Part shown: piece after piece, positions 62,601 through 64,000 of the stretch | Layout: each line of letters starts with the position of its first letter | Position numbering within the stretch: position 1 is the stretch's first letter | Origin: Sipunculus nudus | Lineage: Eukaryota; Annelida; Sipuncula; Golfingiida; Sipunculidae | DNA: 64,000 nt | Reading direction: 5' to 3' | Assembly: GCA_026874595.1 (NCBI GenBank) | Contig: CM049318.1 | Span: forward strand, 50,062,750 to 50,126,749 | Made by a program: the position numbers and the translations under genes | The notes under the pieces: generated by a model | What the model saw: the letters and a program-made list of their open reading frames with translations, nothing else | Told to the model about the DNA's origin: nothing | Database searches by the model: none

Positions 62601-64000
62601 CTTCGACATATACCCCAACTGTGACACCTACAAGCACAGTGACATACACGCCAACTGTAACACCAACAGGCATATTAACTTACACACCAACTGTGACATC
62701 AACATCTACAAGTACTTCGACATATACAGCAACTGTGACACCAACAAGCACTGTGACTTACACACCTACAGTCACATCAACAGGCTCACTGACATACACA
62801 CCAACAATCACACCGACAAGCACAGTGACTTACACACCAACAGTCACACCAACAGGCACTGTGACATACACACCAACAGTCACACCAACATCTACAAGTA
62901 TTTCAACATACACACCAACAGTCACACCAACGGGCACAGTGACATACACGCCAACTCTTACACCAAAAGGCACAGTAACTTACACACCAACTGTAACACC
63001 AACAGGTACTGTGACATACACACCAACAGTGACCCAAACACTTACAAGTACTTCAACATACACACCAACAAGCACACCTACGGGCACAGTAACATACACA
63101 CCAACTGTGACACCAACATCTACAAGTACTTCAACATACACACCAACTGTGACACCAACAAGCACTGTGACACCATCAAGCACAGTGACTTACACACCAA
63201 CAGTTACACCAACAGGCACTGTGACATACACACCAACAGTCACACCAACATCTACAAGTACTTTAACATACACACCAACTGTGACACCAACAAGCACTGT
63301 GACACCAACAAGCACTGTGACTTACACACCAACAGTCACACCAACGGGCACAGTAACTTACACACCAACTGTGACACCAACATCTACAAGTACTTCAACA
63401 TACACACCGACTGTGACACCAACAAGCACTGTGACTTACACACCTACAGTCACATCAACAGGCTCACTGACATACACACCAACAATAACACCAACAAGCA
63501 CAGTGACTTACACACCAACAGTGACACCAACAAGCATAGTGACTTACACCCCAACAGTCACACCAAGCGTCACACCAACAGCTTCCAGCACTGCCACCTA
63601 TGCCTCCACTGCTGTTACACAACCTGCTACAAGTACGTTTTTATTAACATTTGTTCTTAGTCTTTGAGGAGACATAATGTTGTCTCTTCATTCGTTGTTC
63701 CAGATCCCGGTCATTCCTTGGATACCATACAACCCACAAAATCCATGTCCAGAATTTTCGGAATTTCATTAAGATTTTTCTATGTAGGATTTCGATTTTT
63801 ACAAATATAATAAAAAATAATCTTTGTCAGTGTCATATCTTAAAAGTATTTCAATATATTGCAGCCCCATACAGATGTGTGGATATCTACCATTCAGAAG
63901 ACATCATCACAACAGACTCAGTAGTTGTTTCCAGTAATGACGCGGATGAACTGAATTTGATACCAACTACACCAACATACTGGACATCTGATGCCAGTGA
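308..64000 (+). CDS. Giant modular mucin gene (partial at both ends), join of 41 exons
   Basis: One spliced gene inferred from consecutive splice sites that keep a single frame open. Coding segments alternate between split globular domains (types G1, G2, G3) and low-complexity Thr/Pro/Ser/Val/Tyr linkers typical of O-glycosylated mucins. Domain first halves begin in phase 1 and end in phase 0, second halves begin in phase 0 and end in phase 1, and every linker exon is phase 1-1. The summed coding length is about 35.5 kb, of which about 10,040 codons are linker. Neither the true start codon and signal peptide nor the final stop is certain inside the window. Expected location is extracellular (mucus, matrix or cell surface), by inference from composition and paired cysteines. 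It could instead be two adjacent related genes, with the break most plausible in the 1.76 kb intron at 16079-17839, but phases match across it. No known gene name is recognised. Confidence 0.8.
734..769 (+). CDS. Exon 2: 12-codon mini-linker
   Basis: A 36-nt phase 1-1 exon between a TTTATTGTAG acceptor and a G|GTATGT donor. It adds a Thr/Val-rich stretch ([10 protein letters not shown]) between exon 1 and the G1 domain. It is supported by phase compatibility and by an identical copy one block downstream. Being so short, it could be skipped without a frameshift. Confidence 0.6.
770..1204. other. Intron 2
   Basis: No conserved element recognised. A minus-strand open frame here (810-1064) is also in the second block and has no supporting signal. 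The counterpart is 7436-7869. Confidence 0.6.
1205..1497 (+). CDS. Exon 3: G1 domain, first half (F5/8C-like)
   Basis: 98 codons, phase 1 to 0. The entering codon is Gly, followed by a CPPGLAFG start that holds the N-terminal Cys of the domain. Mid-exon is [18 protein letters not shown], which aligns closely with the same place in G2 ([13 protein letters not shown]). Beta-rich alternating hydrophobic segments follow. The N-terminal Cys, central Trp, and C-terminal Cys in the partner exon suggest an F5/8 type C / discoidin-like fold, but the match is remote. Confidence 0.78.
1729..1769. repeat. (AT)n microsatellite
   Basis: Pure AT dinucleotide run inside the G1 split intron (1498-2156). Counterpart at 8394-8431 differs in length. 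Confidence 0.95.
1857..1891. repeat. (AT)n microsatellite
   Basis: Second AT run of the same intron; counterpart at 8518-8545 is shorter. Confidence 0.95.
1951..2007. repeat. (AT)n microsatellite
   Basis: Third and longest AT run of the intron, followed downstream by a long T tract that forms the acceptor's pyrimidine run. Confidence 0.95.
2157..2307 (+). CDS. Exon 4: G1 domain, second half
   Basis: 151 nt, phase 0 to 1, acceptor GTCAACAG, donor CCAG|GTATGT. Encodes a hydrophobic strand ([11 protein letters not shown]) and ends [11 protein letters not shown], whose Cys is the expected partner of the Cys that opens exon 3. The length equals the second half of G2, which supports common origin. 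Confidence 0.78.
2559..2725. mobile_element. Short inverted-terminal-repeat element (MITE-like), copy 1
   Basis: About 167 bp. The left end AGTAGAACCTGTCT is the inverse of the right end (ACAGGTTTTACTG read on the other strand as CAGTAAAACCTGT). Inside, GACCA(C/T)CTGTCTATTAA-like motifs recur about every 16-17 bases. Non-coding. It sits in the intron between G1 second half and linker. Confidence 0.6.
2921..3541 (+). CDS. Exon 5: mucin linker with 12-residue repeats, 207 codons
   Basis: Phase 1-1. After the lead-in [10 protein letters not shown] it holds about 14 copies of a 12-residue (36-bp) unit of the form [12 protein letters not shown]. Met in GTM replaces the Val of later linkers. It ends in a Ser/Thr-rich cap closing with VGT before A|GTAAG. 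Dense Thr/Ser/Pro and absence of Cys and Lys fit O-glycosylation. Confidence 0.8.
3730..3778 (+). other. Possible alternative start with signal peptide, in frame with G2 (copy 1)
   Basis: Directly upstream of the G2 exon and in its frame is an ATG with a purine at -3, which reads [18 protein letters not shown] and runs straight into the domain without splicing. Basic n-region, hydrophobic core and small residues before SYYCEEE resemble a cleavable signal peptide. The same bases serve as the intron's 3' splice region, and pyrimidine-rich tracts read as hydrophobic by chance, so this is a hypothesis. Confidence 0.35.
3779..4059 (+). CDS. Exon 6: G2 domain, first half (copy 1)
   Basis: 281 nt, phase 1 to 0, between TTTCTTGCAG and CAGAG|GTAAGA. 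Starts [17 protein letters not shown], an acidic stretch with the N-terminal Cys. It then has the [18 protein letters not shown] block shared with G1, and ends in strands [16 protein letters not shown]5/8C-like by the same reasoning as G1. The acidic start could bind cations, but no defined motif is seen. Confidence 0.8.
4060..5152. other. Intron splitting G2 (copy 1)
   Basis: 1.09 kb, counterpart 10851-11944. Both hold the same 120-codon open frame (4675-5037) on the + strand. It matches nothing I recognise and is conserved only because the block is recent. The third G2 intron (13834-14514) lacks it. Confidence 0.6.
5153..5303 (+). CDS. Exon 7: G2 domain, second half (copy 1)
   Basis: 151 nt, phase 0 to 1, acceptor TGATCTAG, donor ATGC|GTAAGT. 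Encodes [15 protein letters not shown] and ends HSYFCTPM, giving the C-terminal Cys at the same place as in G1. Confidence 0.8.
5509..5675. mobile_element. MITE-like element, copy 2
   Basis: Same element in the intron between G2 second half and linker. Flanks are shared with copy 1, so it was inherited through module duplication rather than inserted independently. Confidence 0.6.
5867..6415 (+). CDS. Exon 8: mucin linker with 12-residue repeats, 183 codons
   Basis: Phase 1-1, close relative of exon 5 with the same lead-in and the same closing cap but two fewer 12-residue units (72 bp shorter). The first codon is completed by the C of the preceding exon, giving Gln instead of Glu. Confidence 0.8.
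6416..6973. other. Intron at the block junction
   Basis: First ~180 bases match the 237-bp introns ahead of G2 exons, the rest matches the window start, so the block duplication junction lies within it near 6596. A short AT run interrupts it near 6478-6500. Confidence 0.7.
6974..7162 (+). CDS. Exon 9: mucin-like linker, 63 codons (block copy 2)
   Basis: Second copy of exon 1, same length and phase, with a few substitutions near the 3' end. The codon shared with the previous exon becomes Arg (A + GA), a rare charged residue in this linker. Confidence 0.75.
7400..7435 (+). CDS. Exon 10: 12-codon mini-linker (copy 2)
   Basis: Same sequence, length and splice sites as exon 2. Confidence 0.6.
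7870..8162 (+). CDS. Exon 11: G1 domain, first half (copy 2)
   Basis: Copy of exon 3 with no coding difference seen by eye; same CPPGLAFG start and GAG|GTAATT donor. Confidence 0.78.
8394..8431. repeat. (AT)n microsatellite
   Basis: Block-2 counterpart of 1729-1769, in the intron 8163-8807. Confidence 0.95.
8518..8545. repeat. (AT)n microsatellite
   Basis: Block-2 counterpart of 1857-1891. Confidence 0.95.
8605..8659. repeat. (AT)n microsatellite
   Basis: Block-2 counterpart of 1951-2007. Confidence 0.95.
8808..8958 (+). CDS. Exon 12: G1 domain, second half (copy 2)
   Basis: Copy of exon 4 with a few substitutions (VIEL for VIDL, API for APM). The C-terminal Cys is kept. Confidence 0.78.
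9213..9379. mobile_element. MITE-like element, copy 3
   Basis: Block-2 counterpart of the element at 2559. Confidence 0.6.
9568..10332 (+). CDS. Exon 13: mucin linker, 255 codons
   Basis: Counterpart of exon 5 but 144 bp longer. The extra sequence is an in-frame duplication of exactly four 36-bp units near 9850-10020. Some units carry unusual residues (TFKPT, TVTQSG). Confidence 0.8.
10521..10569 (+). other. Possible alternative start with signal peptide (copy 2)
   Basis: Same ATG and same hydrophobic leader as at 3730, in frame with the second G2 exon. Confidence 0.35.
10570..10850 (+). CDS. Exon 14: G2 domain, first half (copy 2)
   Basis: Near-identical to exon 6; one visible amino-acid change (VTIKLL for VTVKLL). 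Confidence 0.8.
11945..12095 (+). CDS. Exon 15: G2 domain, second half (copy 2)
   Basis: Identical to exon 7 as far as can be read, including the ATGC|GTAAGT donor. Confidence 0.8.
12301..12467. mobile_element. MITE-like element, copy 4
   Basis: Block-2 counterpart of the element at 5509. Confidence 0.6.
12659..13315 (+). CDS. Exon 16: mucin linker, 219 codons
   Basis: Counterpart of exon 8, 108 bp (three 36-bp units) longer. It keeps the exon 5/8 lead-in and cap. Substitutions such as TVLPSG and TVTPPG show drift between copies. Confidence 0.8.
13504..13552 (+). other. Possible alternative start with signal peptide (copy 3)
   Basis: Third occurrence of the ATG-initiated hydrophobic leader, unchanged, ahead of the mosaic G2 exon. 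Confidence 0.35.
13553..13833 (+). CDS. Exon 17: G2 domain, first half (copy 3, mosaic)
   Basis: Same length as the other G2 first halves. The first ~80 bases match copies 1 and 2 exactly. From about 13635 substitutions are frequent, many at third positions, and the following intron is unrelated. Coding changes are conservative ([22 protein letters not shown]), so the domain looks functional. Donor is GAG|GTAACC. Confidence 0.8.
13834..14514. other. Intron splitting the mosaic G2
   Basis: Unrelated to the other G2 introns. Contains an 11-base G run (about 13877-13887) after a GT run. No exon or element recognised. Confidence 0.6.
14515..14665 (+). CDS. Exon 18: G2 domain, second half (copy 3)
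   Basis: Close to exons 7 and 15. Acceptor is TTTTAAAG rather than TGATCTAG. Ends HAFFCTPM with the conserved Cys. Confidence 0.8.
14867..16078 (+). CDS. Exon 19: mucin linker, 404 codons
   Basis: Phase 1-1, acceptor CAACAACAG, donor CCA|GTAAGT. First linker built from the [12 protein letters not shown] / [14 protein letters not shown] repeat vocabulary of the 3' array rather than the GTM type. Contains a ~306-bp internal near-duplication (segments starting near 15420 and 15720). Confidence 0.82.
16435..16524 (+). repeat. Direct repeat, copy 1
   Basis: About 90 bp beginning ATTGCTTTCATATTGA, repeated about 230 bp downstream with a few changes; intronic and AT-rich, no coding. Confidence 0.85.
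16667..16752 (+). repeat. Direct repeat, copy 2
   Basis: Partner of 16435-16524. The ~140 bp between them shows no transposon ends. Confidence 0.85.
17840..18141 (+). CDS. Exon 20: diverged G3 domain, first half
   Basis: 302 nt, phase 1 to 0. Opens [15 protein letters not shown] and continues [13 protein letters not shown] with YWSS, clearly homologous to the G3 array ([28 protein letters not shown]) but well diverged. Ends at GAG|GCAAGT, so the intron would be of the GC-AG class. One N-glycosylation sequon (NVS) is visible. Confidence 0.78.
18142..18802. other. Probable GC-AG intron
   Basis: Donor GAG|GCAAGT agrees with the strong consensus usual for GC donors; acceptor is CCATTACAG. Using it keeps phase 0 and the domain length expected from homologues. 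No other feature inside. Confidence 0.65.
18803..18935 (+). CDS. Exon 21: diverged G3 domain, second half
   Basis: 133 nt, phase 0 to 1, acceptor TTGCCATTACAG, donor ACAG|GTTGGT (weak). Encodes [19 protein letters not shown] then KAC, matching the closing strands and final Cys of the G3 domains. Confidence 0.78.
19303..19353 (+). CDS. Exon 22: 17-codon mini-linker
   Basis: 51 nt, phase 1-1, acceptor TATATTTTAG, donor CTACAA|GTAAGT. Thr/Ala/Val/Ser-rich ([16 protein letters not shown]). It sits where every later module has a linker of 748 codons or more. Confidence 0.65.
19543..19577 (+). pseudogene. Relic start of a G3 first-half exon
   Basis: ACACATTGCAG followed by a stretch containing AGATGTGAAGATA, the latter shared with exon 20 (17848-17860). 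It looks like the acceptor and first ~25 bases of a decayed domain exon, 130 bp ahead of the working exon 23. Confidence 0.4.
19683..19981 (+). CDS. Exon 23: G3 domain, first half (array copy 1)
   Basis: 299 nt, phase 1 to 0, acceptor ACATTGCAG, donor TTGGA|GTGAGT. Features: opening [11 protein letters not shown] with the first Cys, [13 protein letters not shown], central [19 protein letters not shown], then paired strands [14 protein letters not shown]. The xWxS...xxxxDF layout and the C-terminal Cys in the next exon resemble F5/8C domains. Confidence 0.85.
21069..21580. mobile_element. 512-bp inverted-terminal-repeat element, copy 1
   Basis: Left end AAGACTGCCGCATACTGG and right end (other strand) AAGCCTGCCGCCCACTAG form an imperfect terminal inverted repeat that continues in GCGATTTTGTTGCGAC / GCGGTTTTTATTTGCGAC. 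The interior is dense in GCGAC and TTGCGAT words in both orientations. No transposase. It sits in the 2.1-kb intron that splits G3; the rest of that intron shows no other feature. Confidence 0.65.
22089..22221 (+). CDS. Exon 24: G3 domain, second half (array copy 1)
   Basis: 133 nt, phase 0 to 1. Encodes [16 protein letters not shown], then [19 protein letters not shown] and DAC. The IRLEFIP...VxLExxxC ending is the best argument for F5/8 type C homology, since that family typically ends with an R-I/L-x-P strand and a Cys-terminated last strand. Confidence 0.85.
22523..24766 (+). CDS. Exon 25: giant mucin linker, 748 codons
   Basis: Phase 1-1. Opens with the cap [20 protein letters not shown] and closes with [19 protein letters not shown] before A|GTACGT; both caps recur in all later linkers. 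Between them are 10-, 12- and 14-residue units ([36 protein letters not shown]). A 3-nt loss near 24095 (TTGTV) keeps the frame. Confidence 0.85.
24838..24944 (+). other. Possible alternative terminal exon, hydrophobic tail (copy 1, open)
   Basis: Inside the linker-to-domain intron a strong acceptor (TTCGTTGTTTCAG) opens a phase-1-compatible frame. It reads a short polar stem, then [20 protein letters not shown] and a TAA stop. This resembles a GPI-attachment signal or a short membrane anchor. No canonical AATAAA follows within the intron. Confidence 0.35.
24999..25297 (+). CDS. Exon 26: G3 domain, first half (array copy 2)
   Basis: Same protein sequence as exon 23; differences are silent (for example CCTTTTGTC for CCATTTGTG). 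Confidence 0.85.
26375..26886. mobile_element. 512-bp inverted-repeat element, copy 2
   Basis: Same position in the intron of array copy 2 (25298-27364). Confidence 0.65.
27365..27497 (+). CDS. Exon 27: G3 domain, second half (array copy 2)
   Basis: No difference from exon 24 seen; same ACAG|GTAACA donor. Confidence 0.85.
27798..32318 (+). CDS. Exon 28: giant mucin linker, 1,507 codons
   Basis: Phase 1-1 with the standard caps ([10 protein letters not shown] in the closing cap). The interior holds a higher-order repeat present three times, recognisable by the rare unit [10 protein letters not shown] at about 29265, 30177 and 30963. Rare charged residues (TPTET, TPTSKST) mark single units. 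Confidence 0.85.
29260..31745 (+). repeat. Higher-order repeat inside exon 28
   Basis: Three copies of a long compound unit, offset 912 and 786 bp, tracked by the PSVTPTG marker. The 126-bp difference is an extra run of short units in the first copy. Confidence 0.75.
32390..32454 (+). pseudogene. Possible alternative terminal exon (copy 2, truncated)
   Basis: Same acceptor and stem as at 24838, but substitutions and a 1-base loss create a TAA right after IFGN, before the hydrophobic tail. Confidence 0.3.
32547..32845 (+). CDS. Exon 29: G3 domain, first half (array copy 3)
   Basis: Same encoded domain as copies 1 and 2. The preceding intron happens to be open in this frame from 32363, unlike the other copies, owing to a local indel; the normal TTGCAG acceptor is intact. 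Confidence 0.85.
33918..34429. mobile_element. 512-bp inverted-repeat element, copy 3
   Basis: Same position in the intron of array copy 3 (32846-34907). Confidence 0.65.
34908..35040 (+). CDS. Exon 30: G3 domain, second half (array copy 3)
   Basis: Same sequence as exon 24, with the conserved closing Cys. Confidence 0.85.
35341..40317 (+). CDS. Exon 31: giant mucin linker, 1,659 codons
   Basis: Phase 1-1, standard caps. It shares long blocks with exon 28, including one [10 protein letters not shown] marker near 36814, and adds [10 protein letters not shown] and [10 protein letters not shown] blocks also found in exons 34 and 37. This mix suggests exchange among linkers. Confidence 0.85.
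40389..40447 (+). pseudogene. Possible alternative terminal exon (copy 3, stop mutation)
   Basis: Acceptor intact; a single GGA to TGA change at 40445 ends the frame just before the hydrophobic tail. Confidence 0.3.
40547..40845 (+). CDS. Exon 32: G3 domain, first half (array copy 4)
   Basis: Same encoded domain; one silent change (TCGAGT for TCCAGT) distinguishes it. Confidence 0.85.
41921..42414. mobile_element. Inverted-repeat element, copy 4 (18-bp deletion)
   Basis: 494 bp. Lost 18 bp between two GACTTGC words near 42027, a slippage-type deletion. Intron 40846-42920. Confidence 0.65.
42921..43053 (+). CDS. Exon 33: G3 domain, second half (array copy 4)
   Basis: Same coding sequence as exon 24. 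Confidence 0.85.
43354..48486 (+). CDS. Exon 34: giant mucin linker, 1,711 codons
   Basis: Phase 1-1, standard caps (closing cap reads TYTSTAV). Contains an internal duplication offset by 1,218 bp, marked by TPTVATTGT at about 44141 and 45359 and by an ACGAGC codon variant at 44471 and 45689. [10 protein letters not shown] units recur through the exon. Confidence 0.85.
44080..45920 (+). repeat. 1,218-bp offset duplication inside exon 34
   Basis: At least 650 bp around 44100-44700 recurs at 45300-45920, including the rare ACGAGC and CCGTCATCT variants at matching offsets. Confidence 0.75.
48558..48664 (+). other. Possible alternative terminal exon, hydrophobic tail (copy 4, open)
   Basis: Open from acceptor to TAA. 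Tail reads [18 protein letters not shown], so Tyr becomes Ser and the last residues differ, but hydrophobicity is kept. Confidence 0.35.
48717..49015 (+). CDS. Exon 35: G3 domain, first half (array copy 5)
   Basis: Same encoded domain as the other array copies; donor TTGGA|GTGAGT. Confidence 0.85.
50095..50606. mobile_element. 512-bp inverted-repeat element, copy 5
   Basis: Same position in the intron of array copy 5 (49016-51114). Confidence 0.65.
51115..51247 (+). CDS. Exon 36: G3 domain, second half (array copy 5)
   Basis: Same coding sequence as exon 24. Confidence 0.85.
51339..51518 (+). repeat. 90-bp tandem duplication in intron
   Basis: TGTACGCCTCTATTTACAAC begins at 51339 and again at 51429. 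Found only in array copy 5, which explains its 386-bp intron against about 300 bp elsewhere. Confidence 0.9.
51634..57438 (+). CDS. Exon 37: giant mucin linker, 1,935 codons
   Basis: Largest exon in the window, 5,805 bp, phase 1-1. The opening cap has a Thr to Pro change (VPPTPTTT). The block beginning [17 protein letters not shown] occurs three times, offset 444 and 756 bp. No stop or frameshift occurs despite these rearrangements, so unit sizes are all multiples of three. Confidence 0.85.
52001..53925 (+). repeat. Triplicated block inside exon 37
   Basis: AACAGCCACACC marker at 52001, 52445 and 53201. The second and third copies match over about 725 bp; the first is shorter. Confidence 0.8.
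57510..57616 (+). other. Possible alternative terminal exon, hydrophobic tail (copy 5, open)
   Basis: Open from acceptor to TAA; tail ends [11 protein letters not shown]. Confidence 0.35.
57668..57966 (+). CDS. Exon 38: G3 domain, first half (array copy 6)
   Basis: One coding change near the 3' end (DGISPVG for DGTSPVG); otherwise as the other copies. Confidence 0.85.
59050..59561. mobile_element. 512-bp inverted-repeat element, copy 6
   Basis: Same position in the intron of array copy 6 (57967-60063). Confidence 0.65.
60064..60196 (+). CDS. Exon 39: G3 domain, second half (array copy 6)
   Basis: Same coding sequence as exon 24. Confidence 0.85.
60498..63632 (+). CDS. Exon 40: giant mucin linker, 1,045 codons
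   Basis: Phase 1-1, standard opening cap. The closing cap is more diverged than in other copies ([16 protein letters not shown]). A second forward frame is also stop-free across the whole exon; it is read as a compositional side effect because the same frame is interrupted in other linkers. Confidence 0.85.
63704..63810 (+). other. Possible alternative terminal exon, hydrophobic tail (copy 6, open)
   Basis: Open from a TTGTTCCAG acceptor to TAA. The tail has an added Arg ([14 protein letters not shown]). An AATAAA lies directly after the stop here, unlike the other copies. Confidence 0.35.
63865..64000 (+). CDS. Exon 41: G3 domain, first half (array copy 7, cut by window end)
   Basis: Only the first 136 bases are present. 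One coding change is visible (VVVSSN for VDVSSN). The gene continues beyond the window. Confidence 0.8.

Larger units (their letters stand above)
19683..64000 (+). repeat. Tandem array of G3 modules (six complete, one partial)
   Basis: Module starts are spaced 5,316, 7,548, 8,000, 8,170, 8,951 and 6,197 bp. Domain exons are constant (299 and 133 bp) and introns nearly so (about 230, 2,060-2,110 and 300 bp). Almost all length variation is in the linker exon. Confidence 0.92.

Noticed and set aside
22512-63183. Many minus-strand open frames reading VGVTVGVYV-like repeats, up to 265 codons
   Set aside because: They are the antisense of the Thr/Pro repeat, have no consistent start, and stop wherever the sense repeat varies.
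60397-63660. A 1,087-codon second forward frame (His/Asn/Thr-rich) overlapping exon 40 and starting with ATG in the intron
   Set aside because: It is the +1 frame of an ACA/CCA/GTN repeat, which lacks stops by composition. The same frame is broken in the other giant linkers, and the Thr/Pro frame has matching caps and splice phases.
1-64000. CRISPR array, tRNA or rRNA genes suggested by regular repeats
   Set aside because: The repeats are coding minisatellites without unique spacers; no cloverleaf or rRNA-like sequence was seen.

Overview
The window looks like animal (metazoan) nuclear DNA: AT-rich introns with (AT)n microsatellites, GT-AG splice sites, and short non-autonomous transposon-like repeats. 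I cannot name the species. An aquatic invertebrate such as a mollusc would fit, but that is a guess. No bacterial-type genes, tRNAs, rRNAs or CRISPR arrays were seen.

Everything recognisable belongs to one very large gene on the + strand that runs off both ends. I can place 41 exons (about 35.5 kb of coding sequence, about 11,800 codons), and the reading frame stays open across every predicted junction. The protein alternates two kinds of segment. The first is a globular domain of about 140-150 residues, always split over two exons, with one Cys near its start and one near its end; it looks like an F5/8 type C (discoidin-like) beta-sandwich. The second is a Thr/Pro/Ser/Val/Tyr-rich mucin-like linker on a single exon. 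There are 12 complete domains and the start of a 13th. Linkers supply about 85% of the codons. They range from 12 to 1,935 codons and tend to lengthen toward the 3' side.

Layout: (i) 1-6664 and 6665 to about 13473 are two near-identical tandem copies of a block: linker, mini-linker, G1 domain, linker, G2 domain, linker. (ii) 13553-16078 is a third, mosaic G2 domain plus a 404-codon linker. (iii) 17840-19353 is a diverged G3-type domain plus a 17-codon linker. (iv) 19683-64000 is a tandem array of six complete G3 modules (domain, about 2.1 kb intron carrying a 0.5 kb inverted-repeat element, domain, giant linker), and a seventh starts at the window end.

The likely product is a giant secreted or surface mucin: O-glycosylated bristles with carbohydrate- or lipid-binding-like beads. 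Every module is a phase 1-1 cassette, so modules can be added or lost in frame. Two further signals deserve attention. A signal-peptide-like start lies just upstream of each G2 exon. A possible alternative last exon, encoding a hydrophobic C-terminal tail, lies in each intron following a giant linker; four of the six copies are open. If used, these would give shorter secreted or membrane-anchored isoforms from inside the array.
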